A stretch of DNA of 64,000 bases from Brasilonema angustatum HA4187-MV1 (GTDB taxonomy: Bacteria > Cyanobacteriota > Cyanobacteriia > Cyanobacteriales > Nostocaceae). The notes under the pieces were generated by a model. That model worked only from the letters and a program-made list of their open reading frames with translations. It ran no database searches and was not told the origin of the DNA. The position numbers were made by a program, and so were the translations under genes. Positions 63,177 to 64,000 of the stretch are shown here, piece by piece (the stretch's first letter is position 1; every line of letters begins with the position of its first letter). The stretch is taken from contig JAHHGV010000022.1 of the NCBI GenBank assembly GCA_019359695.1, positions 62,001-126,000 on the forward strand, given 5' to 3'.

Positions 63177-63205
63177 TGTTTCTTAGGAGTCAATTAACAC
63201 CAGCA

Positions 63206-63598
63206 TCATTCACTTATTTCACTATTTCCACTTTCTCTAGCTGCTTCTACTTCATGGTAATGCTCCATTGACCATTGACACAAAGCTCTGAGTGGTTCAA
63301 TGAGCGTTTCTCCCAAAGGCGTTAAGGAATACTCCACCATTGGTGGTACAGCAGGATATACATTGCGCTGCACAAGACCATTTCGCTCCAAATCGCGCAG
63401 TGTACGTGTTAGCATCCTCTGCGAAACGTCTCCAATTTCTCTTTGAAGCTCACTGTGGCGTTTAGTACCGTGAGATAGCACATAGATCACCACGGTCACC
63501 CATTTGTCACCTACTAAGTCGAGCGTTTGTCGCAAGTAGGGATGCGAATTGAGAAGGCTAGGATATTGATCCACTTTCAATATGAACCTTACGTACAA
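63206..63598 (-). CDS. HxlR-family transcriptional regulator
   Basis: The product of up to 130 aa is a winged-helix HxlR protein: YLRQTLDLVGDKWVTVVIYV, RHSELQREIGDVSQRMLTRT, LRDLERNGLVQR and PMVEYSLTPLGETLIEPLRA. The first codon is TTG at 63598; a start a few codons later (TTG or GTG) is also possible. HxlR proteins usually control a neighbouring divergent gene, here the isochorismatase-family gene 89 bp away. It lacks the extra N-terminal Cys typical of redox-sensing members. Confidence 0.9.
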   Translation of the reverse strand: MYVRFILKVDQYPSLLNSHPYLRQTLDLVGDKWVTVVIYVLSHGTKRHSELQREIGDVSQRMLTRTLRDLERNGLVQRNVYPAVPPMVEYSLTPLGETLIEPLRALCQWSMEHYHEVEAARESGNSEISE

Positions 63599-63687
63599 GC
63601 GTGTAACTATGGCACTTTTGTGTACCTACTTGCGGAACCGTTGACTTCATTGAATAATTAAGCCTTGAACCGCTTAAGGAACTGTCA

Positions 63688-64000
63688 ATGACTAACATAA
63701 CAGGTAACAGCGACGCATTTTACGATCCACTGACACCTGATAATACCGCCATGTTGCTGATTGACCATCAGGCTGGACTTTTTCTAGGTGTTCATAGTAT
63801 TGATCAGCAAATTCTAAAGAATAACGTGATTGGTTTGGCAAAAACAGCAAAAGTTTTCAATTTGCCGACTGTGTTATTCACCAGTTCTGCTAAAGGTCCT
63901 AATGGTCCTACGATTCCAGATCTCATTGAACTATTTCCCGATCATGAAATTTTTAATCGCTCACCGATTAACCTTTGGAATGATCCTAAATCTCGTGCGG
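63688..64000 (+). CDS. Isochorismatase-family cysteine hydrolase, 5' part (runs off window)
   Basis: The frame starts MTNITGNSDAFYDPLTPDNT at ATG 63688 with AAGGA upstream and is open to the end of the window (about 104 residues). The family features AMLLIDHQAGLFLGVHSID (catalytic Asp), the SSAKGPNGPTIPDL segment and HEIFNRSPINLWNDP resemble YcaC-like hydrolases. The catalytic Cys would lie beyond the window. It is divergent from, and probably controlled by, the HxlR regulator. Confidence 0.87.
   Translation, partial: MTNITGNSDAFYDPLTPDNTAMLLIDHQAGLFLGVHSIDQQILKNNVIGLAKTAKVFNLPTVLFTSSAKGPNGPTIPDLIELFPDHEIFNRSPINLWNDPKSRA

Larger units (their letters stand above)
62587..63205. other. Intergenic region with Fur-like site, MITE copy and heptamer repeats
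   Basis: About 620 bases without a gene. Features are a degenerate 29-bp repeat (62647), a ggggcagggggcaggggg run (62678-62696), a Fur-like AATGATAATCA (62800-62810), MITE copy 2 (62877-63065) and ttccctg heptamers (63131-63176). Confidence 0.6.

Noticed and set aside
1..64000. tRNA, rRNA, RNase P RNA or tmRNA genes
   Set aside because: No T-arm GGTTCRANNCC with matching acceptor, no rnpB or tmRNA hallmark was seen on either strand by eye; a tRNAscan or Infernal run could still find one.

Overview
The window is chromosomal DNA from a cyanobacterium, most likely a filamentous Nostocales-type strain. I infer this from petN (cytochrome b6f subunit VIII), psb32 and a CcmK carboxysome shell gene, from a fbp-tal-zwf-opcA oxidative pentose phosphate cluster, from proton-translocating transhydrogenase with a split alpha subunit and AdoCbl-dependent ribonucleotide reductase, from many GCGATCGC (HIP1-type) octamers, and from dense short interspersed repeats. 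I cannot name the species.

Layout. 1-908: 3' end of nadE. 1711-6362: an accessory block with a broken STAND NTPase, a helical-repeat protein, a small exported or membrane protein and a CHAT (caspase-like) protease, the last two overlapping by 4 bp. 6580-16286: housekeeping genes (dapB, psb32, small membrane proteins, the rpmH-rnpA-PH-yidC-jag cluster, a DUF2808 protein). 16287-19207: pntA1-pntA2-pntB. 19290-24455: second accessory block with an orphan structured RNA resembling an IscB/TnpB omega RNA (HEARO-like), a ParDE-type toxin-antitoxin pair between two similar terminator-like hairpins, a giant STAND-TPR protein with nine kinesin-light-chain-type repeats, and a lone ribbon-helix-helix antitoxin-like gene. 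24766-28957: petN and neighbours, a tandem duplication of a CYP110-like P450, and ccmK. 29004-32568: Uma2 protein, a MITE-like element, a PstS-like protein, and cbiA carrying two in-frame repeat insertions. 32987-38796: opcA, zwf, tal and fbp on the minus strand. 39375-44084: RRM protein Rbp, a small conserved protein, nrdJ interrupted by a 380-nt group I intron, and a PPOX flavoprotein. 44332-48996: one 1554-residue CHAT-STAND-membrane segment-WD40 protein. 49030-53795: IS630 remnant, a siderophore receptor and a PepSY protein each broken by one extra base, and a HepT fragment. 53808-60527: cysE, a DUF3352 lipoprotein, rhodanese, hrcA and two paralogous membrane proteins. 60591-64000: GNAT fragment, transposase remnant, a P450, an HxlR regulator and a divergent isochorismatase-family gene running off the end.

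How it fits together. The core genes cover NAD(P) metabolism (nadE, pntAB, zwf/opcA), carbon metabolism (fbp, tal, ccmK), photosynthesis (petN, psb32), membrane-protein and RNA maturation (yidC, jag, rnpA) and B12 (cbiA making the cofactor that nrdJ needs). Between them sit three signalling or conflict proteins of the STAND/CHAT/repeat type, which in cyanobacteria are candidates for programmed cell death or anti-phage defence.

The strongest leads are the group I intron at the NPCG/E codon of nrdJ, the orphan omega-RNA-like element at 19290-19535, the CHAT operon at 1711-6362, a 190-bp MITE family with ATCTTGCACC ends, and several palindromic or heptamer repeats inserted in frame into real genes. 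All family calls come from reading the sequence; no database search was run.
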